From contig JBKBYG010000002.1 in NCBI GenBank assembly GCA_046313435.1, forward strand, positions 28,836 through 92,835: DNA of 64,000 nt, written 5' to 3'. Of the stretch, positions 17,590 to 27,939 are shown one piece after another (position 1 is the stretch's first letter; each line of letters starts with the position of its first letter). Made by a program: the position numbers and the translations under genes. The notes beneath the pieces were generated by a model, which was not told the DNA's origin, did not search any database, and saw only the letters and a list, made by a program, of their open reading frames with translations. The stretch comes from JBKBYG01 sp046313435. Lineage in GTDB: Bacteria; Pseudomonadota; Alphaproteobacteria; Rickettsiales; Arcanibacteraceae.

Positions 17590-20500
17590 CTATATCCCAA
17601 CATTCTGAGAATTAATTTTATCCATATATGCAGATAAGCAATCATAGCTTTTTGCATCCATTCTAATAAATACTGAACCATCTGAACAATCAATAGCGGT
17701 CCAGTCCAATCCTTCCGTATTCAAGATACTTACCAAAATATTTTTTACCTCTGTAAATGTAGGCACGTAATTACCTGCAACATTTTGTAAAAGTCTTGGA
17801 AGATTTTTATCATAACCTAAAGACTCGTAATCCAAATTCACTGACAATTTATCGAAGTTTGAAACTTTATTTGATTTCTCCTCTTTAAATTTTTCAAATA
17901 TATTCTTAACAATAATATTTTTGTGTTTTTCTAATAAAATTCGCTCTGAATAGGAAAGGGGTGCTTCTAGGGTATTTTGAGTGCTTGGTGTAGAAGCAGT
18001 GTTTAATTGAGACTTTGTAAGTAATGCACGCGAATCAGAGCGTTCTTCCAATAATTGATCCCTTGCACTTGTTTTACTATCTATAATTGCCTGATAATTA
18101 ACAATTCCTGCTGCCTGCAAAACTTCGGGAACAGGAGTGTGCGTGCTAAGCTTTGTATATGTTTTATAAGTTTTTGTTTCAGGCATAAATGGTACATCGC
18201 TAGATCCAGCCTTATTTTCTATAAGCTTTTTAATATCAGATTTTAATCTTTTTCGTAATTGTTCGCTTTTGGTCTCTTTTTCCGTAGTATCATTTTCAAA
18301 GGGCCTTTTCTTATCACTGTATATTAAGCGTTCAATTAATTTATGTATTCCTAATAAAGTAAAATGATGTACATTAGGGTTGCTTTTATTAATTATATTA
18401 ACTGCATTTTTGTAACGTTCCGCTATATGAGTATAAAAATAGTCAGTTATAGCTTCTATATTTATAAGATTTTTTTGGGAAGAATTGCTTTTAAGTAAAG
18501 CCTCTTCTTTGATTCTCAAAAAAACATATTCTCGATAGTTTTTAGAAATAGTAGATTCTAATCTTTCTTTAAACTCATAAAATTTTTCGGTGAAATTTTT
18601 TGTAGGATGAATATATATTTTATCTTTCTCATCTAAAATAAACCCATCATATTCTCTTTCAATTAAATCTCTATTTAAAATTTCTGCTTGGGCTGCTCGA
18701 ATATGTTCAATTGTTTCAGATTTGGAATTATTAAGAGAAACCCTTGTATAATTATCAGCAAATTCAAGTTCTAGTGTATCATACAAGTTTTCAGAAAGAG
18801 TACGAAACTTTTCGATCAACGCAATATTAGTATTATTTCCTTCATCTGCTTGAGCACTAACTTCCGGAACTATCCCAAAATTTTCATGTTCACGGCTAGA
18901 GTGATGGGATGAATTGGTGGTTGTTGTAATGGTTTCTTCAATTTCCATAGGTTCAGATGTTACTTCTTTACTTTGAGCATATTTAACAGATTTTTTAGCC
19001 CGATTAACTTCTTTTAAAAGTTCAGATACTCTGTCAAATGCTTCCATAGCATTTGCATGTCCTTTCTTATGTGCAGCTATATAATATTTCTTTGCACCAG
19101 GATAATTTTCCTGAGCTTCATACAAACGCCCTAAATTGAAAAATGCTTCCGGGTAATTTAGTTCTGTAGCTGCTTTAAAATATTTTTCAGCCTCAGCAAA
19201 ATTTTTCCTAAGTATTGTTCCTTCAAAATATTTAAGACCTAATTGATTTTGGGCCTTTGGATCATTATTCTCAGCTTTTTTAATTAGTGAAGATATTTCT
19301 TGCTTATCAAGTTTTATCAAATTATCTCTAGCTTCCCTACTTCCTGCTTGTAATGCGCAATGAAACCAATCTCTAGCAGTTTCGTAGTTCTGTTTTACTA
19401 ATTCTCCTTTTTGATAAAATAGCCCTAATTCATTCAAGGCGTCTTTATCAAGATTTAAAGCTCTTTTTTCTAGGTCATTAATAAGGGATTTAATTTCCTC
19501 TCGGGTTTGCGTAGGACTTGTTTCAGCTGCTGCATTTGAATCAATAGGAGAAGAGTCAGTTATCTCAGAATCTTCAAAATTAGAATTTGATTTATATAAT
19601 AAATTGGTAGTTGCAGTAGTTTTTTCAACTTCAATCTCTAGTCCAAAGTTAGATGATTTTTTAGCTCGATTAGCTTCTTTTAAAAGTTTAGATGCTCTAT
19701 GATATGCTTCTATAGCATTTGGATATCCTCTATTATGTGCCTCTATAAAATATTTCTTTGCACCAGAATAATTTTTTTGCGCCTCATACAAATGTCCTAA
19801 GTTAAATGAGGCTTCTGGATAATGAAGTTGAATAGCTGCTTTAAAATATTTTTCTGCCTCAACAAAATTTTTTCCAACTATTACTCCTTCAAAATATTTA
19901 AGGCCTAATTGATTTTGAGCTTCAGGATCATTTGTCCCGGCCTTCTGCCTAAGCGATGATATTTCTAAATTATTAAGTTTTGTTAAATTATCTTTAGCTT
20001 CTGTGCTTCCTGCTTGTACTCCAGAATGCAACCATTTTCTAGCAATTACATAGTCTTGTTTTACTAAATCTCCTTTTTGATAAATTAGTCCTAATTCATT
20101 TAAGGTATCTTTATCACCATTTGCAGCTTTTTCTTCTAAGTCTTGAATAAAAAATTCAATTTCCTTTTGGATTTGCGTAAGTCCTTTTTCAGCTTCTGCA
20201 TTTGGACTAATTTCAAGTGATAAATTATAAAAATATTTTGCTAAGGTTAAATCTTTAGGTACCGTTATACCTTTATAATATATTTTAGCTAATTCGTTAC
20301 ATGCTAAAATATCATCTGTCTTCGATTTAAGTGTTTCAATATAAATATTATTTATATTATCAATATATTTTTGAGCTTCTTCAATATGAGAGTTGTTTAA
20401 TCGTCTTATTTCCTCAAAAGCTTCTTTTGCTTTTTGCAAATCTTGATCTACTAATTCACCTTTAAAAAAAGTTTCGCCAGCTTCAAATAATTCTTCTGAA

Positions 20501-23241
20501 TTATTGGAAGTTAAAAATTCAGAATATTTTATTAGATTTCCTTCTATAGCAAGCTTTGCTTTTTGAATATTTGTATTAATGCGCTCTTGAAATTTTAATT
20601 TTTGTTCTTCATTTGCACTGTAATCAGAAAGAACCGAGAGAGATTTGGCAAAAACCTCTTGTGCTTTTATAAGATTTTTTGGAAATTCAATTCCGTATAA
20701 ATAGCAACCACCTAATTTTATTAAAAGCTCAATGTCCGGACGGGGCTTTGATAAATTATACAATAATTCACGTTTCTTAAAATTAGCTGTATTTTCAATA
20801 TCAGCTAGAAATTTAGTAGCTTTTTCTAAGCCAAGTTCTTTAGCTTGTTGTAAACAATCCTTTGATAATAAATAATTTTTTTGAACTAAAGTTCCTTCAT
20901 AAAAAGCTTTTCCTGCGTCAAACAATTCATTCGGATCATCTGAAATTGTTTTTTTAGAATAATAATCGGTATTTATAGCAATTAAAGTTTTTACATTATC
21001 AAGATTCCCAGCAGCTTTTTTAAAATCAAAATTTAATGCTTCTTCAAATTTTTCTTTTGCTGCAGTAAGATTTTTATCAATGTATTTTCCTTCCATATAT
21101 TCTAAACCTAATTGATTCAGAGTTTCTGGATATTCTGGTAAATTACGATTTGAAAAGTCAGTCTTAAGCCACTCATTAATTATAGACTTTATATATCGTT
21201 TTGCTGATTCTATAAGACTATGATCAGATTCAATCTCAGCTTTTTCTATTAATTTTTCAAATATACTTTTTGTAAGTAAACGGTTAATTTCAAAATCTTT
21301 GTTCCTATGATAATAACATTCATTTCCTAACTTAAATAATTCTTTTGCATTTAATGTCTCAAGAGAATTAAGGCAGGTTTCTTTGTTTTCAAGTAATTTA
21401 CTATCTACTTCTTTAAGTATAATTTCTGCCTCTTCACTGCCTTTATCTTTAGCATCAATTAAAAATTTTTTCGCTTCTAAAAGATCTTTTTTGATTCCTA
21501 TTCCTTTTCTATATATATTACTTAAAATAATCAAAGCATATGGTGCCTCAGGTGTATTTAAAAGTGAGCTTAGATTTTTAATAATAATATTGATATCTGA
21601 CTTAACTTCATTTAAAGGCAAAGCTAATTCATAATATTCTAAAGCCTTTCTTAAAGCGCTTTCTTTATCTTTAAGTTCACCTGAAGAATACATCTTCCCT
21701 AATGTTAAGGATGCATTCTTATTACCATTTTTTGATGCATATTCTAAATACTCAATTGCTTTTGAGGTGTCTTTGGGTACTTTTTTGCCCTCACGATAAA
21801 GTGACCCTAAATCATTAGCTGCAGAAATATCTCCTTTATCATTATATCGACTAAGCAATAATTCAAATTGTTCTTTATATAATAATTCTAATTCTTTTTT
21901 TGCCTTATCACTATTATTGTCACCTTTCTTTATAGATTTTTCATAATATTGTTCTGCTGCATTTAAGTTTTTATCTGTACCGTATCCATAATGATGCATA
22001 TAAGCTAAATAGTAATCTATATTGTAATCCGTATTTCCATTTAGAGTAATGTTATCAAATAATTTCTTAGCGTCTCTATATTGTTTTGGTCCACCTTTGC
22101 CAAATAAGTACATTATTCCAAGCAGTTTTGAAGCTTGATATCTTAGTGATTGAGGCTCTTTACTATCTATTACCTTCTGAAATAATTTCCTAGCTTCTTC
22201 CAGGTTCGAGTTTTCATCTAAATAAATCATTGCCATATAAAAAGCCCCTTCAAATGAGCCTTTATTATAAGCTTCTTGGTAATAGCTAAAAGACTTTTTA
22301 TTATTGGGATTAGTAAACTCACTAGCGTAATAATATTCGCCTAATGTAAGTAAGGACTTTAGCGGGTATGAAGAAATATTTTTATTGAAATTAATAAAAT
22401 ACTCTTTGATAATTTCATTACTATTTTCTTTAGCTAAATCAAAAGGTGTTTTTCCATCTTTGTTTTCCAAGTTAATAAGTATTTCAGCGTTGCGAATAGA
22501 GGATAAAATCTTTAAAGCATTAAAACAGGGGGAGGAAAATTTAGCTATAAAGTGAAATATATTATTGAAATTCATTTTACTCTTATCTAAATCAGGACAA
22601 GCTTGATATAATGTTTCAAAATTTTCTTCACTATATTTTTTGTTTTCTAAAGCATAAAATAATGCATTATTTCCTTCAATGTCGCAAATTTTAAAATCTA
22701 ATCCTTTTTCTTGGTAAGTAGAAGCGATTAAATTAACAATTGAAGTTTTTGAATAATAATGGAGTATTGACGGCCATATATTACCTTCATTATCCATAAA
22801 TTCAATATTAGGATTTGCTCCATTAAGAATTAAATTTCGGCATAAGACTACATTTGTATCAGCATCGTGAGTTACAAGATAATGAAGCAAGGTTTTGCCG
22901 CTTTTATCCGCAATATTAAAATCTGCTCCGACTTTAGATAAGAATTCTATATATTCTTTTTCAAAATTCTTATCTTCAACGAAGGCTAGATAATGCGAAG
23001 GAGTGAAGCCTGCTTCATCCTGAATATTGATATTCCCCCAAAAATTTTTCAATAATAATATTATATCTTTATTTTTTATACTTACTGCAAGATGCATAGG
23101 AGAGATAGGAACTGAAGTATCAGTCAGTTTGTAAAAGCAATTAGCATACTCTTTATTTGCATTTAAGTAGCCTTGAATTTTCATAAAATTATTAGCTATA
23201 ATTGCATCAAAAAAATCCTTTTTCTCATATTCGCTTAACAT
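17590..23241 (-). CDS. Giant ankyrin/Sel1-repeat protein (1883 residues)
   Basis: The longest gene in the window. Residues about 40-290 carry degenerate ankyrin repeats (SPMHLAVSIKNKDIILLL, KTLLHYLVTH, GANPN). Residues about 295-1420 hold many Sel1-type repeats (ALNLGxxYxxG pattern: AFYMAMIYLDE, ASLTLGKMYSSG, AQNQLGLKYFEG). Residues about 1026-1200 and 1248-1422 are two copies of one segment with a fixed 222-residue offset. The last 460 residues match no family I recognise; a basic cluster near 1641-1670 (KKRPF, RKRLK) could be a nuclear targeting signal. No signal peptide or membrane helix is seen. Such proteins are candidate secreted effectors, but this is inferred from repeat type only. 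Start ATG 23241 is the first in frame. Confidence 0.85.
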   Translation of the reverse strand: MLSEYEKKDFFDAIIANNFMKIQGYLNANKEYANCFYKLTDTSVPISPMHLAVSIKNKDIILLLKNFWGNINIQDEAGFTPSHYLAFVEDKNFEKEYIEFLSKVGADFNIADKSGKTLLHYLVTHDADTNVVLCRNLILNGANPNIEFMDNEGNIWPSILHYYSKTSIVNLIASTYQEKGLDFKICDIEGNNALFYALENKKYSEENFETLYQACPDLDKSKMNFNNIFHFIAKFSSPCFNALKILSSIRNAEILINLENKDGKTPFDLAKENSNEIIKEYFINFNKNISSYPLKSLLTLGEYYYASEFTNPNNKKSFSYYQEAYNKGSFEGAFYMAMIYLDENSNLEEARKLFQKVIDSKEPQSLRYQASKLLGIMYLFGKGGPKQYRDAKKLFDNITLNGNTDYNIDYYLAYMHHYGYGTDKNLNAAEQYYEKSIKKGDNNSDKAKKELELLYKEQFELLLSRYNDKGDISAANDLGSLYREGKKVPKDTSKAIEYLEYASKNGNKNASLTLGKMYSSGELKDKESALRKALEYYELALPLNEVKSDINIIIKNLSSLLNTPEAPYALIILSNIYRKGIGIKKDLLEAKKFLIDAKDKGSEEAEIILKEVDSKLLENKETCLNSLETLNAKELFKLGNECYYHRNKDFEINRLLTKSIFEKLIEKAEIESDHSLIESAKRYIKSIINEWLKTDFSNRNLPEYPETLNQLGLEYMEGKYIDKNLTAAKEKFEEALNFDFKKAAGNLDNVKTLIAINTDYYSKKTISDDPNELFDAGKAFYEGTLVQKNYLLSKDCLQQAKELGLEKATKFLADIENTANFKKRELLYNLSKPRPDIELLIKLGGCYLYGIEFPKNLIKAQEVFAKSLSVLSDYSANEEQKLKFQERINTNIQKAKLAIEGNLIKYSEFLTSNNSEELFEAGETFFKGELVDQDLQKAKEAFEEIRRLNNSHIEEAQKYIDNINNIYIETLKSKTDDILACNELAKIYYKGITVPKDLTLAKYFYNLSLEISPNAEAEKGLTQIQKEIEFFIQDLEEKAANGDKDTLNELGLIYQKGDLVKQDYVIARKWLHSGVQAGSTEAKDNLTKLNNLEISSLRQKAGTNDPEAQNQLGLKYFEGVIVGKNFVEAEKYFKAAIQLHYPEASFNLGHLYEAQKNYSGAKKYFIEAHNRGYPNAIEAYHRASKLLKEANRAKKSSNFGLEIEVEKTTATTNLLYKSNSNFEDSEITDSSPIDSNAAAETSPTQTREEIKSLINDLEKRALNLDKDALNELGLFYQKGELVKQNYETARDWFHCALQAGSREARDNLIKLDKQEISSLIKKAENNDPKAQNQLGLKYFEGTILRKNFAEAEKYFKAATELNYPEAFFNLGRLYEAQENYPGAKKYYIAAHKKGHANAMEAFDRVSELLKEVNRAKKSVKYAQSKEVTSEPMEIEETITTTTNSSHHSSREHENFGIVPEVSAQADEGNNTNIALIEKFRTLSENLYDTLELEFADNYTRVSLNNSKSETIEHIRAAQAEILNRDLIEREYDGFILDEKDKIYIHPTKNFTEKFYEFKERLESTISKNYREYVFLRIKEEALLKSNSSQKNLINIEAITDYFYTHIAERYKNAVNIINKSNPNVHHFTLLGIHKLIERLIYSDKKRPFENDTTEKETKSEQLRKRLKSDIKKLIENKAGSSDVPFMPETKTYKTYTKLSTHTPVPEVLQAAGIVNYQAIIDSKTSARDQLLEERSDSRALLTKSQLNTASTPSTQNTLEAPLSYSERILLEKHKNIIVKNIFEKFKEEKSNKVSNFDKLSVNLDYESLGYDKNLPRLLQNVAGNYVPTFTEVKNILVSILNTEGLDWTAIDCSDGSVFIRMDAKSYDCLSAYMDKINSQNVGI
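18975..20165 (-). repeat. Internal tandem duplication in the giant gene
   Basis: Two Sel1-containing segments of about 525 bases (roughly 19640-20165 and 18975-19500) are alignable with a 666-base offset. Matching phrases are LNELGLIYQKGDLVKQ and LNELGLFYQKGELVKQ, then AQNQLGLKYFEG in both, then ANRAKKS and VNRAKKS. The copies have diverged at many positions, so the duplication is not recent. Confidence 0.8.
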
Positions 23242-23484
23242 TACTTTTTGTCCCCTAAGTTTTAATTTTTTATATTTTATTCTTTTGTTGTAATAAATAT
23301 AAATGTAAATGTCAATTAATAATCCTTATTATAATAATAAATTAATAGTAAAATTTATAATTTAAATATTAATTTTTAAATTCAAGATATGTTATCAAAT
23401 CAAATTAAATAATTTTCTTGCCTTTAATTTTAGCCTCTCTATTTTAATTTAATTAAAATAACAACAATGGGCAGGATTAACTAT

Positions 23485-24735
23485 ATGTCTACTAATAATA
23501 TTACAAAGCTTAATAATGGTTTGATTATTTTAAGTGATAACATGTCTAATTTAGAATCTATTACTCTGAATATATTAGTAAAGGTAGGAAGTAGAAATGA
23601 AGAAAAATCATTAAATGGAATTACTCATTTTCTGGAGCACATGGCCTTTAAAGGAACGACTACCCGTACAGCACAAGACATTGCCGAAGAATTTGACTCA
23701 ATAGGAGGTTATTTCAATGCTTACACAAGTAGAGAATCAACTATATATAGTGTTAAAGTCTTAAAAGAAGATATCGAAACAGCTATTGATATAATAGCAG
23801 ATATAATACAAAATTCTACATTCCTTCAAAGCGAACTTGAAAAGGAGCTAAATGTAATCTTGCAGGAAATTGCTGGGAGTATAGATAGTCCAGACGACAT
23901 GATATTTGATTTATGGCAAGAAATAGCTTACCCAGATCAAGCATTAGGAAGGTCAATACTTGGAACAGAAGAGGTAATTAAAAAATTTAATACTAAAACT
24001 GTGAGAGATTATATAAGTAAACATTATTCTTATTCGAATATTATTATTTCAGCAGTAGGCAATCTTGACCATAGTAAAATTGTAAAAATTATTGAGGAGA
24101 AATTTAGTAACCTTAATAATATTAATAATAATTATATTGAAAAAGCGAGCTATGTAGGAGGATTTAAACATATTACCCGTGATTTAGAACAATCTCATCT
24201 TATTTTAGGATATAAAGCATTCAGTTATTCATCAAAGTATTTTTATCCTATGCATATATTTTCTACCGCTCTTGGAGGTGGAATGTCTTCAAGATTATTT
24301 CAGGAAATAAGAGAAAAAAGAGGTTTAGCATATTCTATAGGAAGCTTTTTTAGTGGATATTGTGATGACGGAACATTCGGTGTTTATGTTAGTGCGGAAG
24401 ATGAAAAGTTAAATGAGATTGTTGATATAACGAGAAATCAAATTTTTGATATGGCTAATAATATAACTCAAACTGAGATTGAAAGAGCATTTATTCAACT
24501 TAAAGCAAATATTTTAATGAGCCAAGAAAGTGCTTCTGCAAAAGCTGAAGAGATCGCTAGATCGATGGCATTTTATGGAAGAATAATTTCAACTCAAGAG
24601 ATGATAGAAGAATTGCAAAATGTTACCAAGGAACATATAAGATCAACTATAGAAAAAATTATATCCTCAAAACCTACTTTGACTACTATTGGTAATAAAA
24701 ATCTCGAAGACTCATATAGTAAACTTATCGCCTAA
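23485..24735 (+). CDS. M16 zinc peptidase (processing-peptidase-like)
   Basis: An M16-family peptidase, the bacterial relative of the mitochondrial processing peptidase beta subunit. It has the inverted zinc motif HxxEH in THFLEHMAFKGT and the distal Glu in LEKELNVILQEI. The C-terminal half has the R/Y phrase GLAYSIGSFFSGY. The frame is open from ATG 23467 (422 residues), but ATG 23485 gives 416 residues, has GCAGGA upstream and starts near the family's usual N-terminus. In Rickettsiales this enzyme is well conserved; substrates are not known. Confidence 0.92.
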   Translation: MSTNNITKLNNGLIILSDNMSNLESITLNILVKVGSRNEEKSLNGITHFLEHMAFKGTTTRTAQDIAEEFDSIGGYFNAYTSRESTIYSVKVLKEDIETAIDIIADIIQNSTFLQSELEKELNVILQEIAGSIDSPDDMIFDLWQEIAYPDQALGRSILGTEEVIKKFNTKTVRDYISKHYSYSNIIISAVGNLDHSKIVKIIEEKFSNLNNINNNYIEKASYVGGFKHITRDLEQSHLILGYKAFSYSSKYFYPMHIFSTALGGGMSSRLFQEIREKRGLAYSIGSFFSGYCDDGTFGVYVSAEDEKLNEIVDITRNQIFDMANNITQTEIERAFIQLKANILMSQESASAKAEEIARSMAFYGRIISTQEMIEELQNVTKEHIRSTIEKIISSKPTLTTIGNKNLEDSYSKLIA

Positions 24736-24744
24736 AATCAATTT

Positions 24745-25626
24745 CTAATGTTGAAGCTGTTGTTTTTTACCAAACTGGATTAATATTGCAGAAAGAATTA
24801 TTAAAATTATGCCAATTATTTGAATTAAGCTAATTCGTTCATTTAATAAAAATGTACCAAATAATAAGCTTACTACAGGTTCAGAAACAGATAGGATTGA
24901 TGCTTCGAGTTCAGATATTTCTTTCAAACCTTTAAATAAAAAGACTATCGGCAGAATAGTGCCAATTATTGCAATAGCTATTAAGTAAAACCATACATTA
25001 TAACTATAATTATAATTAAAGCCTTTAGATAAAACTAATAACAAAATAAAACCAAAAGCATTACCTAAACATACCATAAAAGAGGATAGAGAGGGATCAA
25101 TATTGCGACATAATTTCTTTGATATAAAAAAATATATTCCATATAATATTGCTGAGATTAGTGCTAAAATTAAGCCTTTATGATCAAGAGTCAAATTGTT
25201 GAAATCAGCAATTAATATTAATCCTACAAGCATTATAAAAATAGATATAATACTGGTTTTCGTTACTATTTCCTTATTAATAATCCAACTAAATATAGCA
25301 ACATATACTGGGAAGCTGTAAAAAACTACCATTGCTAATCCGCTGCTTATTAATTTTATTGATTCAAACCATAAATATGTTGAGGGTGCGTAAATTAAAA
25401 TTCCTAATAAAAAGGGTGGAATAAACTCTTTAAATTGATTTAATTTTATAGATCTATAGGAAATAATATAAAAAATAATTGAGGCTAATGTAAATCGCCA
25501 AAAAAGTAACTCTTCTACAGATAATCCAAATTTATAGATTTCTAAACCAAAAAAACCTATTACTCCAAATAAAGAGCCTGACATTATCGTATATAATACA
25601 GCTTTAGTATGATTATTTAAATACAT
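24745..25626 (-). CDS. EamA/DMT-family transporter
   Basis: A 293-residue protein with about ten hydrophobic segments in two repeated halves (EamA domains about 8-138 and 150-285). The ends of halves carry the usual small-residue helix phrases (LSVSEPVVSLLFGTFLLNE). Drug/metabolite transporters of this family are numerous in Rickettsiales, and some carry S-adenosylmethionine or amino acids; the substrate here cannot be told. It converges with the M16 gene with nine bases between stops. Confidence 0.88.
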   Translation of the reverse strand: MYLNNHTKAVLYTIMSGSLFGVIGFFGLEIYKFGLSVEELLFWRFTLASIIFYIISYRSIKLNQFKEFIPPFLLGILIYAPSTYLWFESIKLISSGLAMVVFYSFPVYVAIFSWIINKEIVTKTSIISIFIMLVGLILIADFNNLTLDHKGLILALISAILYGIYFFISKKLCRNIDPSLSSFMVCLGNAFGFILLLVLSKGFNYNYSYNVWFYLIAIAIIGTILPIVFLFKGLKEISELEASILSVSEPVVSLLFGTFLLNERISLIQIIGIILIILSAILIQFGKKQQLQH

Positions 25627-25705
25627 AAAATAAGTAGTCTATTGTTGATTTAAAATATATAATGAATTATATAGCTTATACTTAACTTAATTCATTGTTA
25701 TTATT

Positions 25706-26575
25706 ATGATTATAGAAGATTTAACAAAGTTTGACTATATAATTATCTTTATTGTTTTTGCATCAGTAATTCTAGCTTTTGTAAAAGGTTTTGTAAAATC
25801 TATTATATCGTTAATCGGGTGGTTATTTATTTTAGGCTTTACATATTATTTAAATCCTTATCTTACTCCTATAATTAAAAAATATACTTCAAATATAATA
25901 ATTATAAATTTAAGTACAATTTTTTCTACTTTTATAATTTCGTTAATTGTAAGCTCAGTAGTGGTTGGTAAGCTTGGAGATTTAACAAAGAATATTAGAG
26001 GCGGTATTATAGACCGTTCCCTAGGGTTAGTTTTTGGATTTGCAAGAGGTGCACTTTTTAGCTGTATAATTGTAACTTTTATATCACTCTTATGGCAAAT
26101 TTTTGTTCATAAGGAAGATAACGATAATAATATTGCTGCCCCAGATTGGTTAAAAAAAGCGCAAACATATAATTTACTCAATGAAGGTAATAAATTAATA
26201 GCATCTATTCTTCCACAAAAAATACTCTCTGAGATAAATAAAATTCATACTCCTTCCGAAATAATTAGCTCTTTTGGGCGAGAGCAAATGAAGGATAAAA
26301 TTGCTGGGTCTTTAGTAAAAGAAATAATACCAAAATCAGTTCTTGATGATATAAAAAAATTGAACGATCCTAATGTTTCTCAAGTTGAAAAAATGAGGAT
26401 CCTGAATTCTATACAAAAAATGAATAAAAGTATCTCGCCTGATTCAAATACTGCTACAATGCTACAAGAATTCATTAAGAATGCTGAAAAAAATGGTGGC
26501 GAAAATCCAGAAGATTCGAAAGGAAGTCATAGTATGAAAATAGATATTGATCGTTTGATTAAGAATAGTAATTAA
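25706..26575 (+). CDS. CvpA-family membrane protein
   Basis: A 289-residue protein. The N-terminal 140 residues hold four membrane helices and the family phrases FVKGFVKSIISLIGW and DRSLGLVFGFARGALFSC, typical of CvpA (colicin V production). The C-terminal 150 residues are polar, with IKKLNDPNVSQVEKMRIL, and probably cytoplasmic. CvpA function is poorly understood; loss affects envelope stability in other bacteria. The SDR gene follows after six bases. Confidence 0.85.
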   Translation: MIIEDLTKFDYIIIFIVFASVILAFVKGFVKSIISLIGWLFILGFTYYLNPYLTPIIKKYTSNIIIINLSTIFSTFIISLIVSSVVVGKLGDLTKNIRGGIIDRSLGLVFGFARGALFSCIIVTFISLLWQIFVHKEDNDNNIAAPDWLKKAQTYNLLNEGNKLIASILPQKILSEINKIHTPSEIISSFGREQMKDKIAGSLVKEIIPKSVLDDIKKLNDPNVSQVEKMRILNSIQKMNKSISPDSNTATMLQEFIKNAEKNGGENPEDSKGSHSMKIDIDRLIKNSN

Positions 26576-26581
26576 ATAATT

Positions 26582-27289
26582 ATGGAATTAATCTTAAAAG
26601 GTAAAGTTGCACTTATCACTGGTGCATCAAGAGGGATTGGCGCAGCAGTTGCTAAGAGATTTGCAAAAGAAGGGGCGCATGTTCTAATTGTAGGGAAAAC
26701 AATTAGTGGGCTAGAAGAAGTAGATGATTATGCAAGGAAACATGGAAGTAGCGCTACTTTAATTCCTTTTGATATAACTGATTTTTTAAAAATTGATGAA
26801 CTAGCTAAAATAATAGCACAAAAATTTGGCAAGCTAGATATTTTAGTTGGAAATGCTGCTATTTTGGGTGTATTATCTCCTGTAAGTCATACGAGTCCTG
26901 AAATTTGGGAAAAAGTTATTGATACTAATTTAAATGCTAATTGGCGTTTAATTAGAGGAATGGATTTACTACTTAATGCTTCTGGTGCTGGTAAAGTTAT
27001 ATTTGTTACCTCGGAGATTGCAAAAAATAGCTCTCCATATTGGGGAGCTTATGCTACTTCAAAAGCTGCTTTGGAAACTATGGTAAAAATATATGCTAAA
27101 GAAGTAGATCCAAAAAGGATTAAAGTTAATCTGATTGATCCTGGGGTGATAGCAACAAGAATGCGTAAAGAAGCAATGCCTGGAGAAGATATGTCCTTAC
27201 TAAAGCAGCCTGAAGAAATCACAGATATATTTGTGAGTCTTGCCTCAGATGATTGCGATATAAATGGTGAAATACTTAAAGCTTATTAG
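26582..27289 (+). CDS. Short-chain dehydrogenase/reductase
   Basis: A 235-residue classical SDR. It has the NAD(P) loop TGASRGIGAAV (about 15-25), NAAILG (about 89-94) and the catalytic YxxxK in YATSKAALETM (about 155-159). It is linked to CvpA upstream and to a small zinc-finger gene downstream. In alphaproteobacteria the same three-gene order is frequent. The substrate is unknown; it lacks the FabG-specific C-terminus. Confidence 0.88.
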   Translation: MELILKGKVALITGASRGIGAAVAKRFAKEGAHVLIVGKTISGLEEVDDYARKHGSSATLIPFDITDFLKIDELAKIIAQKFGKLDILVGNAAILGVLSPVSHTSPEIWEKVIDTNLNANWRLIRGMDLLLNASGAGKVIFVTSEIAKNSSPYWGAYATSKAALETMVKIYAKEVDPKRIKVNLIDPGVIATRMRKEAMPGEDMSLLKQPEEITDIFVSLASDDCDINGEILKAY

Positions 27290-27297
27290 AGAAAAAT

Positions 27298-27450
27298 ATG
27301 GAAAAAGAAATTGAAATATCAAATCATAAAGAAGTTAAATGTAACGGGGGTGGAAATGAGGGGCATCCTTTGATCTATCTTTACATTGAAAATGAAAAAG
27401 AAGGAATAACTTGCCCCTATTGTAGTAAGATTTTTAAATATAACGATTAA
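27298..27450 (+). CDS. Zinc-finger CHCC domain protein (50 residues)
   Basis: ATG 27298 to TAA 27450, eight bases after the SDR stop. The 50 residues show the zf-CHCC signature: Cys15 followed by NGGGNEGHP (His23), then CPYC (Cys39, Cys42). These four residues can bind one zinc. The family includes the mitochondrial complex I subunit NDUFS6 and small alphaproteobacterial proteins. A role at complex I is inferred from family only. It is easily missed because of its length. Confidence 0.85.
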   Translation: MEKEIEISNHKEVKCNGGGNEGHPLIYLYIENEKEGITCPYCSKIFKYND

Positions 27451-27459
27451 TTTGACAAT

Positions 27460-27939
27460 TTAAAATTTAGTAAAGCATTCTTGCTGTATTTGCAACAAAT
27501 TCGCTTTAAGTTCAAAATACTCCGAGCTTTTTTGTTGATTTAAATCTTTTGATAAAGGGCTCTCTTCTTCAATACGCTGTTCTTCTTCTGCTAATCTTTC
27601 AATCAGCTCTAATGTTAAATTAAAAAGCTTGCTAACATGTTCAATATCCTGAGTATTATCATTTATATTTGACTTCAATTTTGTAGATAAATTTAGCAAT
27701 TCACCTATATTATCATGCAAAGCCTGATCTTCTTTAATAATATTTTGGTATTTATTGATTAATGAACGGAGTTTTGGTTCCGTTAAATCAAAATTTGCTC
27801 TAATTTTGTCTAATTCTTCATGCATATAACTATATGAATGGCCTAAATCTGAAAGAGAATTTTTATAATCTGTTTCTTTTTGGCGATTTAAATATTCCTT
27901 AGTTTCCTGCTGTTCGATAGTTTCAATATCATCAGTCAT
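27460..27939 (-). CDS. Coiled-coil protein of unknown function
   Basis: A 159-residue acidic protein with no signal peptide or membrane helix. It is almost entirely predicted helix, with heptad-like stretches at about 50-80 and 85-125 and a Glu-rich run (LAEEEQRIEEE). I do not recognise a family. A GAGGTAAT sequence precedes the ATG. It converges on the zinc-finger gene with nine bases between. Confidence 0.6.
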   Translation of the reverse strand: MTDDIETIEQQETKEYLNRQKETDYKNSLSDLGHSYSYMHEELDKIRANFDLTEPKLRSLINKYQNIIKEDQALHDNIGELLNLSTKLKSNINDNTQDIEHVSKLFNLTLELIERLAEEEQRIEEESPLSKDLNQQKSSEYFELKANLLQIQQECFTKF

